Assembly: GCA_020073105.1 (NCBI GenBank)
Contig: JAIQFW010000016.1
Coordinates: 1-36,347, forward strand
Length of the DNA stretch: 36,347 bases
Direction of reading: 5' to 3'
Source: Terriglobia bacterium
GTDB lineage: Bacteria; Acidobacteriota; Terriglobia; Terriglobales; Acidobacteriaceae
The translations under genes were made by a program, and so were the position numbers. The notes below the pieces were generated by a model. It was not told where the DNA came from and did not search any database. It saw only the letters and a program-made list of their open reading frames with translations. Positions 9,013 to 16,239 of this stretch are shown here, piece after piece (position 1 is the stretch's first letter; each line of letters starts with the position of its first letter).

Positions 9013-9034
9013 ACCTTGGGTGCAGAGTATGGTT

Positions 9035-9150
9035 TGTCATCCCGAGCGGAGCCTTCCGATTCGCTCTGCGAATCGGAAGCGAAGTCGAGGGACCTGCTGT
9101 TGATTGTCAAACCCAAGATTCCTCGTCGCCTTCGGGTTCTCGGAATGACA
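9035..9150. repeat. Family A repeat, paired arms with internal hairpin
   Basis: The outer ends TGTCATCCCGAG and CTCGGAATGACA are inverted copies. Inside the left arm an extra hairpin (CTTCCGATTCG / CGAATCGGAAG around a few bases) replaces the short spacer seen in other copies. The inner words GAGGGACCTGCTG and AGATTCCTCGTCGCC match the copy at 8436-8526. It lies directly downstream of the YjbQ gene, so that gene is bracketed by two copies. Confidence 0.7.
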
Positions 9151-9170
9151 AGATGGTAGGAGTTTTGTAC

Positions 9171-9190
9171 GACGGGAGGGGGAGCCCGTC
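9171..9190. repeat. GACGGG/CCCGTC hairpin
   Basis: GACGGG and CCCGTC form a 6-bp stem around 8 bases, followed by CTCC. A related hairpin with the same GACGGG stem sits at 28437-28455 beside the phosphoesterase gene. No U-tract follows, so I do not call it a terminator. Confidence 0.3.
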
Positions 9191-9199
9191 CTCCATTGC

Positions 9200-9231
9200 A
9201 AAAATAAGGCGGCCTCAAATCGAGGCCGCCT
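9200..9231 (-). terminator. Rho-independent terminator of TonB receptor 1
   Basis: A 10-bp perfect stem (AGGCGGCCTC with GAGGCCGCCT, 5-base loop) lies 17 bases after the receptor stop. On the minus strand it is followed by TTATTTTTG, a good U-tract, so termination is for minus-strand transcription. Confidence 0.85.
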
Positions 9232-9247
9232 CTCGTCTCCAGTAAAC

Positions 9248-12200
9248 CTAGAACTGGAATTTCGCCTGGAACTGGATCATCCGTGGCGATGTATCTGAGA
9301 CCAGGCCGGACCCGACGATGCTGGTCGGAGTGCTGGCCGTGGCCACGATATGTCCAAATTGCGGACTGTTAGAGTTGCCGATAGGGAAGAAAAAGTTCGG
9401 ATGGTTGAAGAGATTGAAGAACCTCGCACCGATCGAGAACTGAGCTCCCTCCCACTTGGGTACTCCAAAGGCCTTCTCCACCGAGAAGTCGGTGTCGAAG
9501 AACCCTGGCCCCCGGAACTGGTTGCGGCGCTGATTGCCGAAGCCGGTTGTCGGGTCGGGGAAGTTGGCTGCCGAGAAGCACGAACCATTCACCTTCGCCG
9601 CGTCTCCCGAGCAACTGTGGCTGGGTGAACCGACTACATCGGCGAACACATACTGAGTGCCCGAACCGTAGAAGCCAGCTGACAGACCATTGGTGTAGTT
9701 ATTGCTGAACACTGTGAACGGCAAGCCGCTATGCCGGAAGATGGTTCCGGAGAACGTCCATCCCTTGACCAGGGCGTTGGGACCCCAGCTGGTCAAGTGA
9801 CGGAAGGCATCGCTCCACACATAGTTCATAGTGAAGTTGTGCTGAATGTCATAGTCCGCATTCCCGTAGTTGTATTTCTTAAGATTGTTGGGATCCTGCG
9901 GGAAAATAACGTCCGCGTTCTGTGCGTTGACGTTCACGCCGAAGGGCGAGAGCGAGTTGTTGGAGATTTCGTCCAGCGCGTGGCTCCAGGTATAACTGGC
10001 CTGGAACTGAAAGCCTCCGGACATGCTGTGCGTGGCCGTTACGACCATGCCGTTGTAGTTGGAGTTGGCGACGTTGGCCTGCTGGAAAACCGTGCCGAAG
10101 CGTGGATCCGGCGTGGTCGTTGGCAGACCCGCAAACGTAGTCTGTCCGCCGGGCAGTTGACCCGGGAAGCAACACGACGCGTTCAAGGCGCCGTTTGAGA
10201 TTTCTTCATGCGTGCCGTGATTGCCAACATACATCGCGCTTAACGTCGTATGCCAACCCACGTTTTGCTGCACCTCCAGGCTCCACTTGTAGTACAGCGG
10301 AACCTTCACTGCGGTCGCGTTGTAGAAGTTGAACGGCGCGACCGCGCCGCCATTGGCAAAGTTGGCCTGGAAGCTGGCATTGGCCGCCTGCGACAAAGCA
10401 AACAGGTTGCCCGGCTGGTCGGGAGAAAGCGGGGCGAAGAAGTTCGTGAATCCCGGAACCAGAGGAGCATTGTTCAGGAAGCTGTCGATAGCGCCGGTGG
10501 GAATTGCATCGGCAAACATCCCGATGCCGCCGCGAATGACTGTGTTCTGACGCCCCATCGGAGACCACGCGAAGCCGACCTTGGGTTGCCAGACGATTGA
10601 GGTGACCGAAGGAAACGCCTGGTGCAAACCGGTTTTGATCGCCTGGTTGACCGGAGCGTTGGTGTCGAGCTGGTCGAACGGCGCCGAAAACCGCTGGAAG
10701 CAGTCGGTCTGGCAAACCGGGTTGGAGATATGGTCCAGCCGCAGACTGAGCGTCAACTTCAGGTCTTTCGTGACCCTGACGTCATCCGCACCATAGAACC
10801 CCAACTGATAGAGGGCAATCGGAACCTCCTTCTGAACCGGGAAGTTCTGCACAATTTCATTACCCTGCGATCCGACACCCCCTGCGGCGAAGTCGGCCAG
10901 CGAAAACTCGACCAATTCCGGAGAACTGAACGGGGTAAGGCCCTGATCGCTGATGTCGTCACGACGGAAATTGATGCCTACCTTGAAGTTGTGACGGCCC
11001 TTGATCCAGCTGAAATCGTCCACAAACTGGTACTGGGTGATATTGCGTCCTTGGGGGAAAATAACGTTCAGACCGCCCAGGGCGGCGAGCGAATTGTCTC
11101 CCAGGAACAGGGTGCCGTTGAACCCAACCTTGGGATCAGTACCTGCGGGGTTCGCCACTGCAAAACCCGCGCTGTACCACAGCAACGAGGCGTTGAAGTT
11201 ATTCACTTTGTCCGCGCCAAATGTATGGGTCTCACTCACCTGGCTTTGCCACTGTGGCTGGTCGCTGACCGCATTGAACAGCGGGCTTACCGGATCGATG
11301 AAGCTGGCCTGCAGGCCGTGTTCGTGTTCCACACGGACGAACAGCTTGTCGTTGTTTCCGATGTTCTGGTCATAGCGACCCGCGTAGAAGACGTCGTGAG
11401 TGTGGGCATTGTTGTTGCCTACAACTTGCACCGCACAAGGCGTGCCGTTGGGCGCGAAGGCTGCGAATGCCGCTCCTAAGTCCGTAACGTTGCTGCAGCC
11501 AGGGGCGCTGATCACGTTTCCACTTGAGTCCGTCCCCCCTGGCAAAGCAACTGAGTTGGCTTGAGAAACGCCGTTATAGAGATCGAACATGTGTTGATAG
11601 AACGGCACCGAGGCTGAGAATCCGGTGGTGTTCAAGTTGTTGAGGACGGCCGCCTGGAATGCTGGTGTCGGCAGGTTGATCGTCGTCGGCGAAGGAATCG
11701 CCAGGCGAAGGCCCTCGTAGTCAAAGAAGAAGAACGCCCTGTCCTTCTTGATTGGACCGCCGAACGAGCCCGCCCACTGGTTGGCGTTCACGAACGGCTT
11801 TGGCGTTCCGGTCTGGTTGTTGAAATACTGGTTGGCATTGAGCGTGCTGCCGTTCCACCAGTACTCGGCGTTGCCGTGATACTGGTTGGAGCCGGACTTG
11901 GAAACGTAGTTGATGTTGGCTCCCGCGAGACCTCCATAGGAACCGCTGTAGCCGTTGGCCACGACCGTGCTCTCCTGCACGTCGTTTAATCCAAGACTCA
12001 GGTTGGTGGCGCCGGTGTTGTTGATGTTGAAAAACGGATCATTGTTGTTCGCCCCATCCACGGTGAACAAGTTGGAGGTGGCAGGCAGGCCAAAGACCTC
12101 AAAGTCTCCCCCGCCAAAAGTCGAGCCCCCAGCCGTATTCATCACGACTCCCGGCGCTGTCAGAGCGACAGCGGCCATGTCGTTTCCGGGATTCGGCAAG

Positions 12201-12649
12201 AGTGAGACCTGCGCCGCGTTGAAGTTAGTGTTTACATTGGCGTCTTCGGTCTCAACACCTGCTGCACTGGTCCCGGTGACCTCAATGGTTTCCTGCGAGC
12301 TTGACACCGCAAGTTGGAAGTTGGCAGCTGTATCAGAACCCAGCGCTACCGTGGTCTTGCGGCTGACGGATTGAAACCCCGGCGCCGTGACCGTAACCGA
12401 ATAGCTTCCCGGCTGTAACAGCGCCACGTGGTAGGAACCATCGCCGCCGCTCTTGGCAGACTGGGCGCTCCCGGTATCCAGGCTCTTGGCGACTATCGAT
12501 GCATTCGCCACCACAGCCCCTGTTGGATCGGTGACGACACCACTGATGTCCCCCGTTGTAGTGGTTTGGGCAAACATTTGTGACACGCTCGTGATCACAA
12601 ACAAGGCAAGTACAAACGTTAACAACGACCTCACCCTCGAAACACTCAT
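9248..12649 (-). CDS. TonB-dependent receptor 1 (Oar-like, CarboxypepD-reg)
   Basis: A 1133-residue outer-membrane protein. After a signal peptide (ending near SQMFAQ, residues 22-28) comes a carboxypeptidase-regulatory-like beta domain at about residues 33-115 (GDISGVVTDPTGAVVANA, then YHVALLQPGSYSVTVTAPGF). The plug follows at about 120-260 (LFTVDGANNNDPFFN; NINYVSKSGSNQYHG), then a long beta-barrel ending in aromatic QFQAKFQF, as expected for Bam insertion. This is the Oar/SusC-like receptor class expanded in Acidobacteriota. Substrates are generally unknown; complex carbohydrate or peptide uptake or surface adhesion are suggested. The ATG has AGAGGAGAAG upstream. It is divergent from the LytTR regulator and ends at a strong terminator, so it is probably monocistronic. 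Confidence 0.92.
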   Translation of the reverse strand: MSVSRVRSLLTFVLALFVITSVSQMFAQTTTTGDISGVVTDPTGAVVANASIVAKSLDTGSAQSAKSGGDGSYHVALLQPGSYSVTVTAPGFQSVSRKTTVALGSDTAANFQLAVSSSQETIEVTGTSAAGVETEDANVNTNFNAAQVSLLPNPGNDMAAVALTAPGVVMNTAGGSTFGGGDFEVFGLPATSNLFTVDGANNNDPFFNINNTGATNLSLGLNDVQESTVVANGYSGSYGGLAGANINYVSKSGSNQYHGNAEYWWNGSTLNANQYFNNQTGTPKPFVNANQWAGSFGGPIKKDRAFFFFDYEGLRLAIPSPTTINLPTPAFQAAVLNNLNTTGFSASVPFYQHMFDLYNGVSQANSVALPGGTDSSGNVISAPGCSNVTDLGAAFAAFAPNGTPCAVQVVGNNNAHTHDVFYAGRYDQNIGNNDKLFVRVEHEHGLQASFIDPVSPLFNAVSDQPQWQSQVSETHTFGADKVNNFNASLLWYSAGFAVANPAGTDPKVGFNGTLFLGDNSLAALGGLNVIFPQGRNITQYQFVDDFSWIKGRHNFKVGINFRRDDISDQGLTPFSSPELVEFSLADFAAGGVGSQGNEIVQNFPVQKEVPIALYQLGFYGADDVRVTKDLKLTLSLRLDHISNPVCQTDCFQRFSAPFDQLDTNAPVNQAIKTGLHQAFPSVTSIVWQPKVGFAWSPMGRQNTVIRGGIGMFADAIPTGAIDSFLNNAPLVPGFTNFFAPLSPDQPGNLFALSQAANASFQANFANGGAVAPFNFYNATAVKVPLYYKWSLEVQQNVGWHTTLSAMYVGNHGTHEEISNGALNASCCFPGQLPGGQTTFAGLPTTTPDPRFGTVFQQANVANSNYNGMVVTATHSMSGGFQFQASYTWSHALDEISNNSLSPFGVNVNAQNADVIFPQDPNNLKKYNYGNADYDIQHNFTMNYVWSDAFRHLTSWGPNALVKGWTFSGTIFRHSGLPFTVFSNNYTNGLSAGFYGSGTQYVFADVVGSPSHSCSGDAAKVNGSCFSAANFPDPTTGFGNQRRNQFRGPGFFDTDFSVEKAFGVPKWEGAQFSIGARFFNLFNHPNFFFPIGNSNSPQFGHIVATASTPTSIVGSGLVSDTSPRMIQFQAKFQF

Positions 12650-12825
12650 TTACTTCTCCTCTCATTCCAGCAAACGCATGAACTGGTGCTTGCGCGCTGG
12701 TGTACGAATGCCTTTTGCGATGCACGCGGCGCACCGAAGAGGGCACTGCGCACGCGTGTGGGATGGGTTGTCTCTCTTGCGGGATGAGAATTGCCTCGGC
12801 AGACGACGAAGCGGAACCAGTTACA

Positions 12826-12843
12826 CAACTTTACGAGAAGTTG
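12826..12843. promoter_or_regulatory. Candidate operator between receptor 1 and LytTR gene
   Basis: CAACTT and AAGTTG form an inverted repeat around six bases. On the minus strand it lies between a TTGTCA (-35-like) and TAACTG (-10-like) with an 18-base spacing, a position suited to control of receptor 1. The wider gap 12650-13115 holds no convincing gene; both divergent promoters should lie in it. Confidence 0.3.
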
Positions 12844-13115
12844 ACAAGCCACGTGACAAAAGGCTACGTGAATCCGTAGTTACAGCCCATCTCGCTACCA
12901 AAATCGGAAGGCAGATCTGTGCGGATAATAAAATTCATCGCGGCGAACTTTCGTCGCATCGAAAAGGTCAAATCTCGATTATGTCGCCGGTACGGAACGT
13001 GCATTTGGAGGTACCGGCCTGCGACGAAGTGGTGACCAACCTTTTGGTTCTGGGTTGCGTCCATATGCATATGGGATGGTTTCCGCAGGTTGCAAGTGAC
13101 ATACCTGATGTCCGG

Positions 13116-13901
13116 ATGCTGATGCCTGAGATTCGCGCGGTGATCGCGGATGATGAAGCGGCTGCCCGCACCGAGTTGCGTCTGCTGCTGGCGGCAGAAA
13201 CCGGAATTCAGGTGGTTGCGGAATGTGGGGCAAGCGTCCAGGCCATCACAGCAGTACAGACTCTGAAACCAGACTTGCTGTTACTCGATACTCAGCTGCC
13301 TGACAGTAACAGTCTTCATGTGTTGACCAGCATTCCCGTAGCCGAGCGGCCCATCGTGATTGTCACCAGTCGGCACGATCGCGATGCCCTGCGCGCATTC
13401 GAGGCCGGGGCCCTCGACTACCTCGTGAAGCCTCTCGACCGGCAGCGGTTTCGCGCCGCAATTCAGAGGACGCGCGAGGAACTCCTTATAGCACACGACC
13501 GTCATCTAACTCGCCGCCTGATGAGCCTTTTGGCCGGCGTAAAATCCGAGTCCCGCATGGACAAGCGCCTGGTGGTGAAATCGGGTGGCAAGGTGATCCT
13601 CCTCACCATGGATGAGATTGATTGGATCGAGGCGGCCGCCAACTATGTCAGACTGCAAGCCGGCGAGCAGTCCTACTTAATGCGGGAGGGTATAGGCCGC
13701 ATCGCAAACCGGCTCGACCCCAGTCAGTTCGTTCGCATCCACCGATCGATCATTGTCAACGTTGGAAAGATCAAAGAACTGCATCCTTGCAACCGTGGCG
13801 AATACATGGTGATCTTGCAGGATGGGAAGGAACTCTCCTGCAGCCGCAGTTACCGCGCCAGGCTGCAAGAACTCATTACTTCCTGGGTCTCAAAGGTGTA
13901 G
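13116..13901 (+). CDS. LytTR-type response regulator
   Basis: A 261-residue two-domain regulator. The receiver domain (about residues 4-120) has the acidic pair Asp12/Asp13, phosphoacceptor Asp58 in LLLLDTQLPD and Lys105 in VKPLDR. The C-terminal LytTR DNA-binding domain (about 150-255) has the pattern VKSGGKVILLTMDEIDWIEA...QFVRIHRSIIVN. Such proteins usually work with LytS-type histidine kinases; none is adjacent, so it is an orphan here. The first Met of the family-like start is at 13116 (MLMPEIRAV) or 13122; a longer open frame upstream lacks protein-like composition and overlaps the promoter gap. It is divergent from TonB receptor 1 and convergent with the Ig-like lipoprotein (9-base gap). 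Confidence 0.9.
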   Translation: MLMPEIRAVIADDEAAARTELRLLLAAETGIQVVAECGASVQAITAVQTLKPDLLLLDTQLPDSNSLHVLTSIPVAERPIVIVTSRHDRDALRAFEAGALDYLVKPLDRQRFRAAIQRTREELLIAHDRHLTRRLMSLLAGVKSESRMDKRLVVKSGGKVILLTMDEIDWIEAAANYVRLQAGEQSYLMREGIGRIANRLDPSQFVRIHRSIIVNVGKIKELHPCNRGEYMVILQDGKELSCSRSYRARLQELITSWVSKV

Positions 13902-13910
13902 GCGCAAACG

Positions 13911-16187
13911 CTACTGCTGAAAAGCTTCCACCATCGCGTTTGGATCCTGGCCCCCGGAGAGTTGAAAGTATTCCGTAGGTGAGACCATGTAAATGACCGC
14001 GTCTGCACCTGCTTTGGTTGCCTGTGCCCTACCGGTTGCAGCCATCGTATACGTCCAGCTCGACGTCTGGCCCTGGCTAAGTCCGGTGGTGTTGCTGCTG
14101 TCCGTAGTGAATTGCAGAGTATCCACACCATTGGAAATCGCAATATCAATCTGATTGTTGCCGGCGGAGACAATCGGCGCAACCGATCCACCCGCATACG
14201 TCCCCGACAAAGAGGCCGCCGTGAACTGCCCGGGTCCGGGCTGGTTTTTCATGAACCCGAAGGTGACTGCCGGGTCCGTGCCGACCAGGAAGCCTTCATT
14301 CGAATTCACCAGGTAGGCGACCGTGCTGATCGGAACCGGGTTCCCATTAACCAACACACTGTAGTTGAGCGTCGCGCGCCCGGCGGCATCTACGGTGTAC
14401 GTCGCACCCGGCAAGCTGGTGTGCGTGGTAGGCGTTCCGCCGGAGTTCTCGTCCCAATTGACGGTGAGGTTGCCAGCGCCGGCGGTGGTGAATAATCCCA
14501 CCTGTCCATCGGACACGGTCCCACTCGATGTATCGAGCGCATTCGTTTCAAACACACTCGTGCCGTTGAGCGTGTCATGAGACCCGGTTTGCTGCAGCAT
14601 ATTCCCACTGACCAGCGGACTCGCCGCTGCATTAACCTGATCGATTTCCATCACCAGCAATTGAGTCGCTGACACGATGTAGAAGCTGTAATTCGTTTTA
14701 CCCTGCCCCGCAATGCTTATCGTCATCGTGCCCCGGCTGCTGGGAGGATTAAACGGCACCGAATACGTACCGCTGAACGCAACATTTGCGGTCACGCCGG
14801 CATCATCGGAATCCAACACACCATTGCTGAACGTTCCCGCGCCATCCGCGTGGAGCGCGCCGGCCAGTCCGTAGCGAGCGCCGGCTGCGTCAGCCCCCAG
14901 AAGGCCGAACGCATAGTTCCCGGTAATTGCCGACGCAGAAAACGCGTTGGAGTCTTGCTTCAGCAGCACGCCGGAGTCGCGCGTACCGTCTCCCGCTAAG
15001 TCGTCAAACTCAATGATCTTCGCGTTGTTATTGGCCGTCAGGGCGAACGCAAAGGAGCGGGTGCCCCCGCCTGACATGCTAAGCCCCATGGTTCCCAACC
15101 CGCCCGGGTCTACCGAGTAAGACCCGGTAAAGCTCAGGTTGGCTTGCAAATTTCCGGGCTCGTTGGTGTCTATGGTTCCGTTCGTAATGTTCCCATTGCC
15201 GTCAGCAACGAAACTGCCCGCAGCCACAAACGGAGTAGTGTCGTCAAAGCCGCTCACCAGGAAGGCATAGTCTCCGTTCAGCCTGGCATTGTCCGAAACG
15301 TTGGAGTTGATGAGGATGCTCAGGTCGCCAGTGGCAGTTTGTTGCGGAGACGATGAGTCAGTCACCTGGACGGTGAACTGGGGCGCCTCAGCCGTGGTGG
15401 GCGTTCCCGAGATCACGCCGCTGTTTGCGGTCAGCGACAAACCCGCAGGAAGGGCGCCCGCAATGATGCTCCAGGAGTACGGTGCCGTTCCATTGGCCGC
15501 ATGCAACGTGGAACTGTAGGGCGTGCCCACCGTACCCGCGGGCAAAGACTTGGTTGCCACCGATAATGGCGGCTTGGGATTGACTGTGATGCTCAGGTCC
15601 TTGGACGCCGAGCCGTCCGCCGAGTCAGTTACCCCGATAGAGAATGGGTACGCACCCAAAGCCGTTGGTGTACCCGAGATCGTTATGGAGCTGCTGGTGC
15701 TGGAGGACAACGCCAAGCCCGGCGGGAGATCCCCAGTGAGCGTCCAGGCGAATGGTGCGGTCCCGCCGTCCGCGCTGATTACTCCGATATAGGGCTGTCC
15801 CAGCGTAGCAATGGGCAACGATGTGGAAGTAATCGTCAACACCGCGCTGACGTCGATCGTCAAGGTTGCCGTGACCGTGGTCTTCGCCACCGAAGTTGCT
15901 GTGATCGTCGCGCTGGTGCTGGTGGAAAGGACGTTTGGCGCCACGTAGGTCACCGAGGTGTTGGTGGCACCGCTCAAGCTGCCGACCCCCGAAAGGCTCC
16001 AGGTCACGCCTCCGCTGGTTGAATCGTTCGCGACCGTCGCGGTGATGTTTAGGGTTTCGCCTTGATTGATCGTTTGAGTCGTATCCGGAGTAAGGGTGAT
16101 CGTAAGGCTTGATTTGGACGAACAACTAGGCAAGCCCAGCACGCACACCAGAATCCCCACCAGTCCATGAATTCTGAATTTTCCCAA
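13911..16187 (-). CDS. Ig-like, tandem-repeat lipoprotein
   Basis: A 758-residue exported protein. The N-terminus has a hydrophobic segment and a lipobox-like LPSC (Cys22), so it is probably a lipoprotein. A bacterial Ig-like segment (about 28-115) is followed by two putative-Ig (He_PIG) domains at about 117-205 and 206-295, recognisable by LPPGLALSS/LPAGLSLTA and SGTPT words. The rest is repeats of about 110 residues (LNGDYAFLVSGFD..., ITGNYAFGLLGAD..., LNGTSVFETNALD..., LSGTYAGGSVAP), a type I recognise from secreted acidobacterial proteins. Function is unknown; surface display or adhesion is an inference. The TTG start has AAAGGAAAG upstream and no in-frame ATG fits. It lies 52 bases after TonB receptor 2 on the same strand. 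Confidence 0.85.
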   Translation of the reverse strand: MGKFRIHGLVGILVCVLGLPSCSSKSSLTITLTPDTTQTINQGETLNITATVANDSTSGGVTWSLSGVGSLSGATNTSVTYVAPNVLSTSTSATITATSVAKTTVTATLTIDVSAVLTITSTSLPIATLGQPYIGVISADGGTAPFAWTLTGDLPPGLALSSSTSSSITISGTPTALGAYPFSIGVTDSADGSASKDLSITVNPKPPLSVATKSLPAGTVGTPYSSTLHAANGTAPYSWSIIAGALPAGLSLTANSGVISGTPTTAEAPQFTVQVTDSSSPQQTATGDLSILINSNVSDNARLNGDYAFLVSGFDDTTPFVAAGSFVADGNGNITNGTIDTNEPGNLQANLSFTGSYSVDPGGLGTMGLSMSGGGTRSFAFALTANNNAKIIEFDDLAGDGTRDSGVLLKQDSNAFSASAITGNYAFGLLGADAAGARYGLAGALHADGAGTFSNGVLDSDDAGVTANVAFSGTYSVPFNPPSSRGTMTISIAGQGKTNYSFYIVSATQLLVMEIDQVNAAASPLVSGNMLQQTGSHDTLNGTSVFETNALDTSSGTVSDGQVGLFTTAGAGNLTVNWDENSGGTPTTHTSLPGATYTVDAAGRATLNYSVLVNGNPVPISTVAYLVNSNEGFLVGTDPAVTFGFMKNQPGPGQFTAASLSGTYAGGSVAPIVSAGNNQIDIAISNGVDTLQFTTDSSNTTGLSQGQTSSWTYTMAATGRAQATKAGADAVIYMVSPTEYFQLSGGQDPNAMVEAFQQ

Positions 16188-16239
16188 GGCTTTCCTTTTC
16201 CTACAACCGAGGCTTTGTTTTTATCAGGATGCAGACCGA

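Noticed and set aside
12453-13115. Long upstream extension of the LytTR regulator frame
   Set aside because: The extension overlaps the receptor 1 signal region and the divergent promoter gap and has no domain; family proteins start at MPEIRAV.
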